From Staphylococcus hominis subsp. hominis (lineage in GTDB: Bacteria > Bacillota > Bacilli > Staphylococcales > Staphylococcaceae): DNA of 32,576 nucleotides. The position numbers were made by a program, and so were the translations under genes. Shown one piece after another: positions 26,351 to 32,576 of this stretch. The DNA lies in contig NZ_PPQE01000025.1 in assembly GCF_002901845.1 (NCBI RefSeq), forward strand, positions 1,033,089-1,065,664, given 5' to 3'. How positions within the stretch are numbered: the first letter of the stretch is position 1; every line of letters begins with the position of its first letter. Under the pieces are notes generated by a model that saw only the letters and a program-made list of their open reading frames with translations, did no database searches and had not been told where the DNA came from.

Positions 26351-27943
26351 ATGTCAATAGATACATACAGTGAAACACCTAAAATCAAACACTTATTAGA
26401 AAAGAAAACGACTTTATTTCAACTTTCTACTACTCAGCTTTATTACAAGATTTTAAATAATAATGAAGGTGAACTTACAGAACTTGGCGCAATTAATATG
26501 AGTACAGGTAAATATACTGGTCGTTCACCAAAAGATAAATTTATCGTTAACGAACCTTCATATCGAGACAATATTGCTTGGGGAGACATTAATCAACCTA
26601 TAGATGAAGACGTGTTTTTAAATTTATACAACAAAGTATTAGATTATTTAGATCAAAAAGAGGAATTATACGTTTTTAACGGTTATGCCGGAAGTGATAA
26701 AGACTCACAATTAAAATTAAAAATCATCAATGAACTTGCATGGCATAATTTATTTGCACAAAACATGTTTATCCGACCTGAATCTATTGAGGAAGCAAGT
26801 CATATTAAGCCAAATTTTACTATCGTTTCTGCCCCTCATTTTAAAGCTAATCCAGACGTTGACGGTACTCATTCTGAAACATTTATTATTGTTTCATTTA
26901 AACATAAAGTGATTTTAATTGGTGGTACTGAATACGCTGGAGAAATGAAAAAAGGTATCTTTTCAGTGATGAACTACTTATTACCTATGCAAGATATTAT
27001 GAGTATGCATTGTTCTGCCAATGTTGGAGAAAAAGGTGATGTTGCTCTATTCTTTGGATTATCTGGTACAGGAAAAACAACATTATCAGCGACTCCAAAT
27101 CGTAAATTAATTGGCGATGATGAACATGGTTGGAATAAAAATGGTATTTTTAACATTGAAGGTGGTTGCTATGCAAAAGCCATTCACTTATCTAAAGAAA
27201 AAGAACCTCAAATTTATAATGCCATTCAATATGGTACTATTCTTGAAAATACAATTGTTAATGAACGTGGCCATGTTGATTTTGATGATAATACTAACAC
27301 AGAAAACACACGTGCTGCTTATCCAATTCATCATATCGATAATATCGTATTACCTTCTAAAGCCGCACACCCTAATACAATTATTTTCTTAACTGCAGAT
27401 GCATTTGGCGTACTTCCACCTATTTCTAAATTATCTAAATCTCAGGCCATGTATCATTTCTTAAGTGGTTTTACGTCAAAATTAGCTGGCACTGAACGTG
27501 GTGTGACAGAACCTGAACCATCATTTTCAACATGCTTTGGCGCTCCATTTTTACCTTTGCACCCTACTAAATATGCGAATTTACTTGGTAAGCTAATTGA
27601 TGACCATGATGTTGATGTATATCTAGTAAATACAGGATGGACGGGTGGAAAATATGGTGTTGGACGTCGTATCAGCTTACATTATACACGTTATATGGTA
27701 GATCAAGCTATTTCTGGCAAACTAAAACAAGCTACATTTACTAAAGATGAAATATTTGGTTTAAGTATACCAATTGAAATGGAAGATGTGCCTAAAACGA
27801 TTTTAAATCCAATCCATGCTTGGAATGATCCTGAGGCTTATCGTCATCAAGCTAATGACTTAAAACAACGTTTTGAAGAAAACTTCAAAAAATTTGGAGA
27901 TGAAGTAAAAGATATTGCTAAAAATGGTGGATTTAGTCATTAA
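26351..27943 (+). CDS. pckA: Phosphoenolpyruvate carboxykinase (ATP)
   Basis: 530 residues from ATG 26351. It converts oxaloacetate and ATP to PEP, the entry step of gluconeogenesis. Signatures: the P-loop [11 protein letters not shown], the metal and substrate-binding GDDEHGW, and NTGWTGG near residue 430. GGAGG eight bases before ATG 26351 decides the start; the frame opens at 26324 without SD. Transcribed away from metK, behind an extended -10 promoter and a cre-like palindrome, and ended by a hairpin. Confidence 0.97.
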   Translation: MSIDTYSETPKIKHLLEKKTTLFQLSTTQLYYKILNNNEGELTELGAINMSTGKYTGRSPKDKFIVNEPSYRDNIAWGDINQPIDEDVFLNLYNKVLDYLDQKEELYVFNGYAGSDKDSQLKLKIINELAWHNLFAQNMFIRPESIEEASHIKPNFTIVSAPHFKANPDVDGTHSETFIIVSFKHKVILIGGTEYAGEMKKGIFSVMNYLLPMQDIMSMHCSANVGEKGDVALFFGLSGTGKTTLSATPNRKLIGDDEHGWNKNGIFNIEGGCYAKAIHLSKEKEPQIYNAIQYGTILENTIVNERGHVDFDDNTNTENTRAAYPIHHIDNIVLPSKAAHPNTIIFLTADAFGVLPPISKLSKSQAMYHFLSGFTSKLAGTERGVTEPEPSFSTCFGAPFLPLHPTKYANLLGKLIDDHDVDVYLVNTGWTGGKYGVGRRISLHYTRYMVDQAISGKLKQATFTKDEIFGLSIPIEMEDVPKTILNPIHAWNDPEAYRHQANDLKQRFEENFKKFGDEVKDIAKNGGFSH

Positions 27944-27954
27944 TAATATATAAA

Positions 27955-28003
27955 CAAAAGACTTACAAAGATGACCGTTGTAGTCATCTTTATAAGTCTT
28001 GTT
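27955..28003. terminator. Bidirectional terminator between pckA and the alpha/beta hydrolase gene
   Basis: Long stem of GACTTACAAAGATGAC against GTCATCTTTATAAGTC with one mismatch, 7-nt loop. The right arm contains the stop codon and last codons of the minus-strand hydrolase gene. Confidence 0.8.
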
Positions 28004-28763
28004 CTATATTATTCATCCATTGATGTATATAATCTAAAACTTCTTTCAATGCTTTCGGTCTTGGTACATGGCCTTCGTCAAGTTGATAAAATGTATCATG
28101 TTTGACCCCTTTAAGTTCTAGTTGTTCTTGAAGAAAATAAGCTTGATGTATACCCACTTGCCAATCTTTACCACCATGTACAATTAAAATAGGTGGACTG
28201 TTTTGATTCAATGTACATATCGCATTTCTTTGTTCATATGCCTCTTTATCTTTTTTCGGATGACCTACCATACGTCTTAGCATTCCCCTTAAATCTACAC
28301 GTTCTTCATACATTAAATGAATATCTGAAACGCCACCCCAAATAATATAGCTATCAACTGGATCATCCTGAAATGATAATAGACCTTGAATTCCACCTCT
28401 TGAAAATCCAATCATATGGACGAAAGCTTGGGGATGCTTATTTTTTAATAGTCGAATAAGTACTGTTACATCATGTAAATCAGCATTACAAAATTCATCT
28501 TTTCCTTCACTACCATTACTTCCTCTATAATAGGGTCCTATAACTAATGTATATGGATCAGAAAATTGCATAAGTCTTGAAGCTCTTACTCTACCAACTT
28601 GCCCTTTTCCACCACGTAAATAAACTACAATACGTTTAACATTATGATACATTGGGACCATCTGTAACGCTTTTACCCTTAATTCGTCTACTGTATAAGT
28701 TATTTCCTCAAATCGATGAGTGTTGGATTCAACAGGCATTGTTCTAATATTCGTAATACCCAA
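27990..28763 (-). CDS. Alpha/beta hydrolase (prolyl-oligopeptidase-like)
   Basis: 257 residues with a full triad: Ser121 in GFSRGG, Asp200 in HGGKDWQV, His232 in DEGHVPRP. The layout fits the dienelactone hydrolase/prolyl oligopeptidase group; substrate unknown, cytoplasmic, no signal. It starts with TTG at 28763, seven to eight bases after AAAGGGTG; the first ATG (28739) has no SD. The start lies 20 bases inside the preceding Nudix gene, so both are cotranscribed and coupled. Confidence 0.85.
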   Translation of the reverse strand: MGITNIRTMPVESNTHRFEEITYTVDELRVKALQMVPMYHNVKRIVVYLRGGKGQVGRVRASRLMQFSDPYTLVIGPYYRGSNGSEGKDEFCNADLHDVTVLIRLLKNKHPQAFVHMIGFSRGGIQGLLSFQDDPVDSYIIWGGVSDIHLMYEERVDLRGMLRRMVGHPKKDKEAYEQRNAICTLNQNSPPILIVHGGKDWQVGIHQAYFLQEQLELKGVKHDTFYQLDEGHVPRPKALKEVLDYIHQWMNNIEQDL

Positions 28764-29226
28764 GATCTTTCACCCTTTCTAAACATTTTAAAATTGCTTC
28801 ATCTTTAATTAAATAACTTTTTTGGTGCTCAGGAATCTCATTAACTAGATGAAATAATATAGGACCCTCTGTTTCCAAATAGTCATGTTTATGTTCAATG
28901 GATTTCACCTTAATCACATACACATCTTTTTTAAAAAGTGATTTATCAAAGGTATGAACTTGATATTGCGCGATATAATATAAGGCTTCTATCTTTCCAC
29001 CTGTTTCTTCATAAAGTTCTCTAGCAATCGCTTGTTGACTCGTTTCATTAATTTCAACTTTACCTCCAGGGAACTCGATACCTCTTTTAGAGTGTTTAGT
29101 GAATAATAATTGATTTTGAAATATCGGAATAGCTAAAACATGGTTTCCGTTCGGTATATCATCATCAGTTTTATATTGCATCGTGACTCGTCTATCCTCT
29201 TGATCGATAAACTCCATATTACTCAT
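28744..29226 (-). CDS. ytkD: Nudix hydrolase, YtkD family
   Basis: 160 residues. A full Nudix box GX5EX7REUXEEXG runs from Gly55 to Gly76 (Glu61, Arg69, Glu70, Glu73, Glu74). Size and the EFPGGK block fit YtkD, a nucleoside triphosphatase that in Bacillus removes oxidised dGTP and is linked to lesion avoidance. Start: ATG 29226 sits right behind AAGAGGGGG; ATG 29217, three codons on, has nearly as good spacing, so the true start may be either. First gene of a pair with the hydrolase. Confidence 0.85.
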   Translation of the reverse strand: MSNMEFIDQEDRRVTMQYKTDDDIPNGNHVLAIPIFQNQLLFTKHSKRGIEFPGGKVEINETSQQAIARELYEETGGKIEALYYIAQYQVHTFDKSLFKKDVYVIKVKSIEHKHDYLETEGPILFHLVNEIPEHQKSYLIKDEAILKCLERVKDLGYYEY

Positions 29227-29284
29227 CCCCCTCTTAAATGTGGTAAAATTATTTAATAATCAAATGTCTATAGGAGGTTTATTT

Positions 29285-29530
29285 ATGCTTAAAAAATTAT
29301 TTCTAAGCATCATTCGTTTTTATCAGCGTTTCATCTCCCCTATGACACCACCAACATGTCGATTCTATCCTACTTGTTCTGAATATACTAAAGAAGCTAT
29401 AGAAGTATATGGCGCATTTAAAGGTGGCTACATGGGAGTAAAACGTATTTTAAAATGCCATCCATTTCATGAAGGTGGATTTGATCCGGTACCTTTAAAA
29501 AAAGACAAACATACACATCATCATTCATAA
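29285..29530 (+). CDS. yidD: Membrane protein insertion efficiency factor YidD
   Basis: 81 residues from ATG 29285, seven bases after AGGAGG. Signature of the family: [10 protein letters not shown], then [15 protein letters not shown] and the [24 protein letters not shown] block. YidD sits at the inner face of the membrane through an amphipathic N terminus and helps YidC insert proteins. The C terminus is His-rich (THHHS). The frame opens at 29240 without SD. Last ten bases overlap menC tail to tail. Confidence 0.95.
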   Translation: MLKKLFLSIIRFYQRFISPMTPPTCRFYPTCSEYTKEAIEVYGAFKGGYMGVKRILKCHPFHEGGFDPVPLKKDKHTHHHS

Positions 29531-30528
29531 ACAGATAATGCATTTATATTAATTTTAGGGGGATTGAAATATATCAATCCTTCTTTTAATTTGCCTATGC
29601 CTTGTGTAAAGTCTGTTTCAAAATAATATCCATCTGGAGTAATATCTCCTGGATAAGACCCCTCTTTTGCTAATAAAGCAGTAAAATATCGACTAAGTCC
29701 ATATTCATACATCCCACCAACGATCACTTTAATATCTTTCTCTTTTAATAAGTGAATGAGTTCTAGTGCTCTATCTATTCCTCCCAGTCTAAATGGTTTA
29801 ACCACAACTGCAGTGATAGGATATTGATGAATAATTTTCAAAATTGATTGTAAATCCGTTGCTTTTTCATCAATAGCAATAGCAGGATAATGCGTAACAT
29901 CTATATAACTTAAATCATTTAAATCTTTAAATGGTTCTTCAACGTATAGAATATCGTGTTGATCAATCTCTTTTAATAATTGAAATTGTGACATATCCAG
30001 TGTTTCATTTGCATCGAGTGTAAGATTAAATTCAAATGGAAGTTCATTGCGTAGCTTTTTTATGTCGTTAATGAGATGAGAACTCCATTTTAATTTAATA
30101 CGTGCTGGCTTTGTGTCTTTAAGTGTTTGTAATTGTGAAGAAGATAAACCACTTACTGTTGCACCATATTCAACTTTAAAGCACGGTTGTGAATAAAACA
30201 TCTGATAAACCGCCATCACAACAGTACATCTAGTAGCCGGATAACTATCTAATAAATCAAGATAAGGTAACCAGTCACTAAATGTATTGAATGATTGATT
30301 TAAAATCTTTTTTGACCATTGTTGTATTCGTATTTTTACTGTCTCAATTGTTTCAGTATCATACCAATCCGTTTCAAAGGCATTACATTCACCAAAATAA
30401 TTTTCCCCTTCATCAGAAATAAATCGTACTATGAGTGCTTTGCGATGTGTCATTTCGATTTTAGGCGTCGTAATCGGAGAATGAAACGGCGCGGTATAGT
30501 AATAAAATTGTATATCAATAATTTTCAT
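29521..30528 (-). CDS. menC: o-Succinylbenzoate synthase
   Basis: 335 residues, enolase superfamily. The catalytic and metal residues are recognisable: RIKLKW with the Lys pair near residue 140-145, DAN in TLDANE, EEP in [10 protein letters not shown] in AIDEKA, and the second-side Lys in [10 protein letters not shown]. It dehydrates SHCHC to o-succinylbenzoate for menaquinone. The ATG at 30528 follows menE without a spare base (TAAATG), with GAGGA seven bases ahead inside the end of menE. Confidence 0.93.
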   Translation of the reverse strand: MKIIDIQFYYYTAPFHSPITTPKIEMTHRKALIVRFISDEGENYFGECNAFETDWYDTETIETVKIRIQQWSKKILNQSFNTFSDWLPYLDLLDSYPATRCTVVMAVYQMFYSQPCFKVEYGATVSGLSSSQLQTLKDTKPARIKLKWSSHLINDIKKLRNELPFEFNLTLDANETLDMSQFQLLKEIDQHDILYVEEPFKDLNDLSYIDVTHYPAIAIDEKATDLQSILKIIHQYPITAVVVKPFRLGGIDRALELIHLLKEKDIKVIVGGMYEYGLSRYFTALLAKEGSYPGDITPDGYYFETDFTQGIGKLKEGLIYFNPPKININALSVYE

Positions 30529-31923
30529 TTAATGATCCTCAGTTCCAACTTTATTACGTTGTAATTTTCCAGTAGAAGTATAAGGTAATGCATTGACGCG
30601 TTGATATATCTTAGGAACTTTATATTTTGCTAAATGTTCTTGTAAGAAATCTATAAGGTCTTTAACCTCAATTGTTTCACTTGCGACATAGTAAAGTGCT
30701 GGAATCTGACCCCAAGTATCATCTTCTTTAGGTACACATACTGCATCTATAATTCCATTGAATGTTTTAGCCACTGTTTCAATTTCATAAGGATAGATAT
30801 TTTCTCCACCACTAATAATAAGGTCTTTACGTCGATCATAAACCATTACAAAACCATCACTATCTATTTCTGCAATATCTCCGGTTTTAAAGAAACCATC
30901 TTCAAATGTGTTATCCAAATCTTTAGGATACAAATATCCATTCATTACATTGTCACCTTTGATAAGTAATTCACCATGGCCCTCTTCATTAGGTTGTTTA
31001 ATACATACTTCAACGTTATCACTTGGTTTACCTACTGTATCATATCGTTTAGCTAACATATCTGGTGAAGCGGTTAGGAACTGCGAACATGTTTCCGTCA
31101 TTCCAAAAGAATTATAAATAGGTAATTGATAACTCAATGCCTGTTGTATGAGCGTGGATGATAATTTTGCACCCCCAAGTAATATTTTTTCAATTGAATA
31201 TGGCTTATTTAAACCAGCATCCATTAGCCACTTTAACGTTTGTGGCACAAGTGACACATGTGTAGGATATTCATTTTTAATAATAGTCAGCATATCTTCA
31301 GTATTATATTTATTTAATAAACGTACAGTAAACCCTTCAATGGTAGCACGTAAAATCACACTAAGTCCTGAAATATGATAAATTGGAAGAACCGATAACC
31401 ATGTCGTTTGTTGATCAAATCCTAGACTTTCTTTACAACCTAATGCACTTGCATAGTGATTTTTAAACGTTTGAGGTACTGCTTTTTGGGGTCCTGTCGT
31501 CCCTGATGTAAACATAATAGATGCAATACGATGAATATCAAATTGTTTATGATTAGGCGCATCAGGATAATCGCTCAGTTGATTAAATGAGAGAACTTGA
31601 TGTGAATGTAAATCGAACTCTTTTGTAGTTAAAATAAGTTGAACATTCACTGAGTTCATTTGATTGGTCATTTCAGTTGTTGTTAATCGTGTATTGATCA
31701 TTGCAATTTCAATTTGCGCTAACCAACATGCGTGCACTAAAATAATAGACTCAATGTCGTTTCCAATATATAGTCCTATCCTACTTTCATTTAAAGATAA
31801 TAATTTCTTTGAAAGCTGATACGCTGCAGAATATAATTGATTATATGTTAATGTATACTTACCATCTGTAACCGCAATTTTGTTTTTGTTTTTTATACTT
31901 TGCTCTTTTAACCAAAATTCCAC
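30529..31923 (-). CDS. menE: o-Succinylbenzoate-CoA ligase
   Basis: 464 residues, acyl-adenylate-forming enzyme: P-loop [17 protein letters not shown] (about 142-158), [13 protein letters not shown], the hinge [20 protein letters not shown] and the catalytic Lys in STGKLQRNK. It activates o-succinylbenzoate with CoA before ring closure by MenB. Shorter than the S. aureus enzyme as I recall it (about 490), through a smaller loop around residue 115-135. Start is GTG at 31923, behind GGAGGAATGAATA; an ATG in that spacer is out of frame. First gene of a menE-menC unit. Confidence 0.95.
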   Translation of the reverse strand: MEFWLKEQSIKNKNKIAVTDGKYTLTYNQLYSAAYQLSKKLLSLNESRIGLYIGNDIESIILVHACWLAQIEIAMINTRLTTTEMTNQMNSVNVQLILTTKEFDLHSHQVLSFNQLSDYPDAPNHKQFDIHRIASIMFTSGTTGPQKAVPQTFKNHYASALGCKESLGFDQQTTWLSVLPIYHISGLSVILRATIEGFTVRLLNKYNTEDMLTIIKNEYPTHVSLVPQTLKWLMDAGLNKPYSIEKILLGGAKLSSTLIQQALSYQLPIYNSFGMTETCSQFLTASPDMLAKRYDTVGKPSDNVEVCIKQPNEEGHGELLIKGDNVMNGYLYPKDLDNTFEDGFFKTGDIAEIDSDGFVMVYDRRKDLIISGGENIYPYEIETVAKTFNGIIDAVCVPKEDDTWGQIPALYYVASETIEVKDLIDFLQEHLAKYKVPKIYQRVNALPYTSTGKLQRNKVGTEDH

Positions 31924-32070
31924 TATTCATTCCTCCAATAGTTATACATACTATATTATAACGATTTTTAAATGACTTAACAGGATTCATGTTTAAATTT
32001 ATTTTGTGATTGTTTTATTTTTTAAAAGATATTACCCTTTTTAGATAAATATAGTTAAATACTTGTAGCT

Positions 32071-32103
32071 ATAAAAAACCCAGAATGGAAAATAACCATT
32101 CTG
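32071..32103 (-). terminator. Terminator of the tRNA transcript
   Basis: Stem CAGAATGG/CCATTCTG (32081-32088 with 32096-32103), 7-nt loop, followed on the minus strand by GGTTTTTTATAG. It would end minus-strand transcripts arriving from the tRNA genes. Confidence 0.8.
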
Positions 32104-32111
32104 AGCTACTG

Positions 32112-32233
32112 TACGGAGAGTAAGAACATAAAAAGAGCAAGGTCAACATGTCAGAGAATTATTTTCTTGACACATAATTGACACTTGCTAAGTCTAAACC
32201 CTATGATATAAAGCTTTTGATACGGAGAGTAAG
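32112..32233. repeat. 13-bp direct repeat of the tRNA-Ser 3' end (candidate att scar)
   Basis: TACGGAGAGTAAG occurs at 32112-32124 and at 32221-32233, 109 bases apart. The right copy is the last 11 bases of tRNA-Ser plus two. Duplicated tRNA 3' ends are the mark of site-specific integration; the 96 bases between contain no gene. Confidence 0.6.
32178..32207 (+). promoter_or_regulatory. Strong sigma-A-like promoter pointing into tRNA-Ser antisense
   Basis: TTGACA (32178-32183), 18-nt spacer, TATGAT (32202-32207). The only thing downstream on this strand is the antisense of the tRNA genes. A second TTGACA lies at 32167-32172. Confidence 0.5.
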
Positions 32234-32313
32234 GGATTCGAACCCTTGAGACGCGATAAAGCGCCTACACACTTTCCAGGCGTGCTCCTTCAGCCAGTCT
32301 CGGACAACTCTCC
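32223..32313 (-). tRNA. tRNA-Ser (GGA)
   Basis: 91 bases, long variable arm typical of serine tRNA. Acceptor GGAGAGT pairs with the 3' ACTCTCC; anticodon loop CTGGAAA gives GGA; T arm GGGTTCGAATCCC. No encoded CCA (followed by TA). Confidence 0.96.
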
Positions 32314-32330
32314 TCTATTCAATTAAATAA

Positions 32331-32360
32331 AAAAACAGAAGCGATGTTTCACTTCTGTTT
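32331..32360 (-). terminator. Terminator-like hairpin between tRNA-Glu and tRNA-Ser
   Basis: Stem AAACAGAAG/CTTCTGTTT (32333-32341 with 32352-32360), 10-nt loop, with a T-rich TTTTTATTT following on the minus strand. It lies between two tRNA genes read in the same direction. Confidence 0.75.
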
Positions 32361-32363
32361 ATA

Positions 32364-32435
32364 TGACTCCTACGGGACTCGAACCCGTGTTACCGCCGTG
32401 AAAGGGCGGTGTCTTAACCGCTTGACCAAGGAGCC
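32364..32435 (-). tRNA. tRNA-Glu (UUC)
   Basis: 72 bases; acceptor GGCTCCT with 3' AGGAGTC and A discriminator; anticodon loop CTTTCAC gives TTC; T arm CGGGTTCGAGTCCCG. Its wobble uridine is a substrate of MnmL and MnmM. No encoded CCA. Confidence 0.96.
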
Positions 32436-32439
32436 ATGG

Positions 32440-32511
32440 CTCCGCAGGTAGGATTCGAACCTACGACCGATCGGTTAACAGCCGATAGCTCTACCACTGA
32501 GCTACTGCGGA
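32440..32511 (-). tRNA. tRNA-Asn (GUU)
   Basis: 72 bases; acceptor TCCGCAG with 3' CTGCGGA and G discriminator; D arm AGCTCAGTGGTAGAGC; anticodon loop CTGTTAA gives GTT. Four bases from tRNA-Glu. Confidence 0.96.
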
Positions 32512-32523
32512 ATAATTAAACTA

Positions 32524-32576
32524 TGGAGCGGGTGATGGGAATCGAACCCACAACATCAGCTTGGAAGGCTGAGGTT
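32524..32576 (-). tRNA. tRNA-Gly (UCC), 3' part, cut by the right edge
   Basis: 53 bases from before the anticodon arm to the end. Anticodon loop CTTCCAA gives TCC; T arm TGGGTTCGATTCCCA; acceptor CACCCGC with T discriminator and an encoded CCA (32524-32526). The 5' half lies outside the window. Confidence 0.92.

Noticed and set aside
26730..27392. Extra ORFs in both strands within pckA
   Set aside because: Frame shadows of pckA without SD or family signature.

Overview
The window looks like chromosomal DNA of a coagulase-negative Staphylococcus. The DNA is AT-rich and SD sequences are strong. The gene order (SasC-like adhesin, rhodanese, leuS, rot, proline dehydrogenase, rib operon, sagB, sigS, tal, crcB pair, metK, pckA, menC-menE, tRNA cluster) follows, from memory, the S. 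aureus core block between sasC and the tRNA-Ser island site. Protein sequences differ clearly from S. aureus. I cannot name the species. No insertion sequence, prophage or CRISPR array is visible.

Layout. 1-3120: 5' part of a large cell-wall adhesin gene (minus strand) with YSIRK-type signal peptide and 77-residue DUF1542 repeats, open at the left edge. 3367-6373: rhodanese and leuS with a T-box leader. 6416-9228: an MFS transporter divergent from mnmL-mnmM (tRNA wobble-uridine modification). 9288-10837: Rot regulator and a hydrolase-fold protein lacking its Ser nucleophile. 10969-12047: proline dehydrogenase behind a perfect cre site. 12099-15708: riboflavin operon ribD-ribE-ribBA-ribH under an FMN riboswitch. 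15858-18962: FAD/NAD(P)-binding protein, an unlisted 25-residue membrane peptide, the SagB glucosaminidase and a small hypothetical. 19154-20528: ECF-type sigma factor SigS overlapping a ComK-family gene, then a convergent membrane protein. 20727-22749: transaldolase, and divergently a small membrane protein with two fluoride channel genes behind a perfect CodY box. 22810-25965: aldo-keto reductase, NERD-like membrane protein, metK with SAM-I riboswitch. 26299-27943: pckA with a palindromic operator at the start site. 27990-31923: alpha/beta hydrolase, Nudix YtkD, yidD, menC and menE. 32071-32576: tRNA-Ser, -Glu, -Asn and partial -Gly, with a duplicated tRNA-Ser 3' end that looks like an integration scar.

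How the genes work together. Much of the window is central metabolism under visible nutrient sensors: T-box (leucine charging), FMN and SAM-I riboswitches, candidate CcpA sites (proline use, gluconeogenesis) and a CodY box. Among it sit regulators and envelope genes (rot, sigS, comK-like, sagB, adhesin). The most unusual spots are the sigS start, which has a good SD but no AUG/GUG/UUG in reach; the sigS-comK overlap; and the region between menE and tRNA-Ser, which carries a 13-bp tRNA-end duplication and a strong promoter pointing antisense into the tRNAs.
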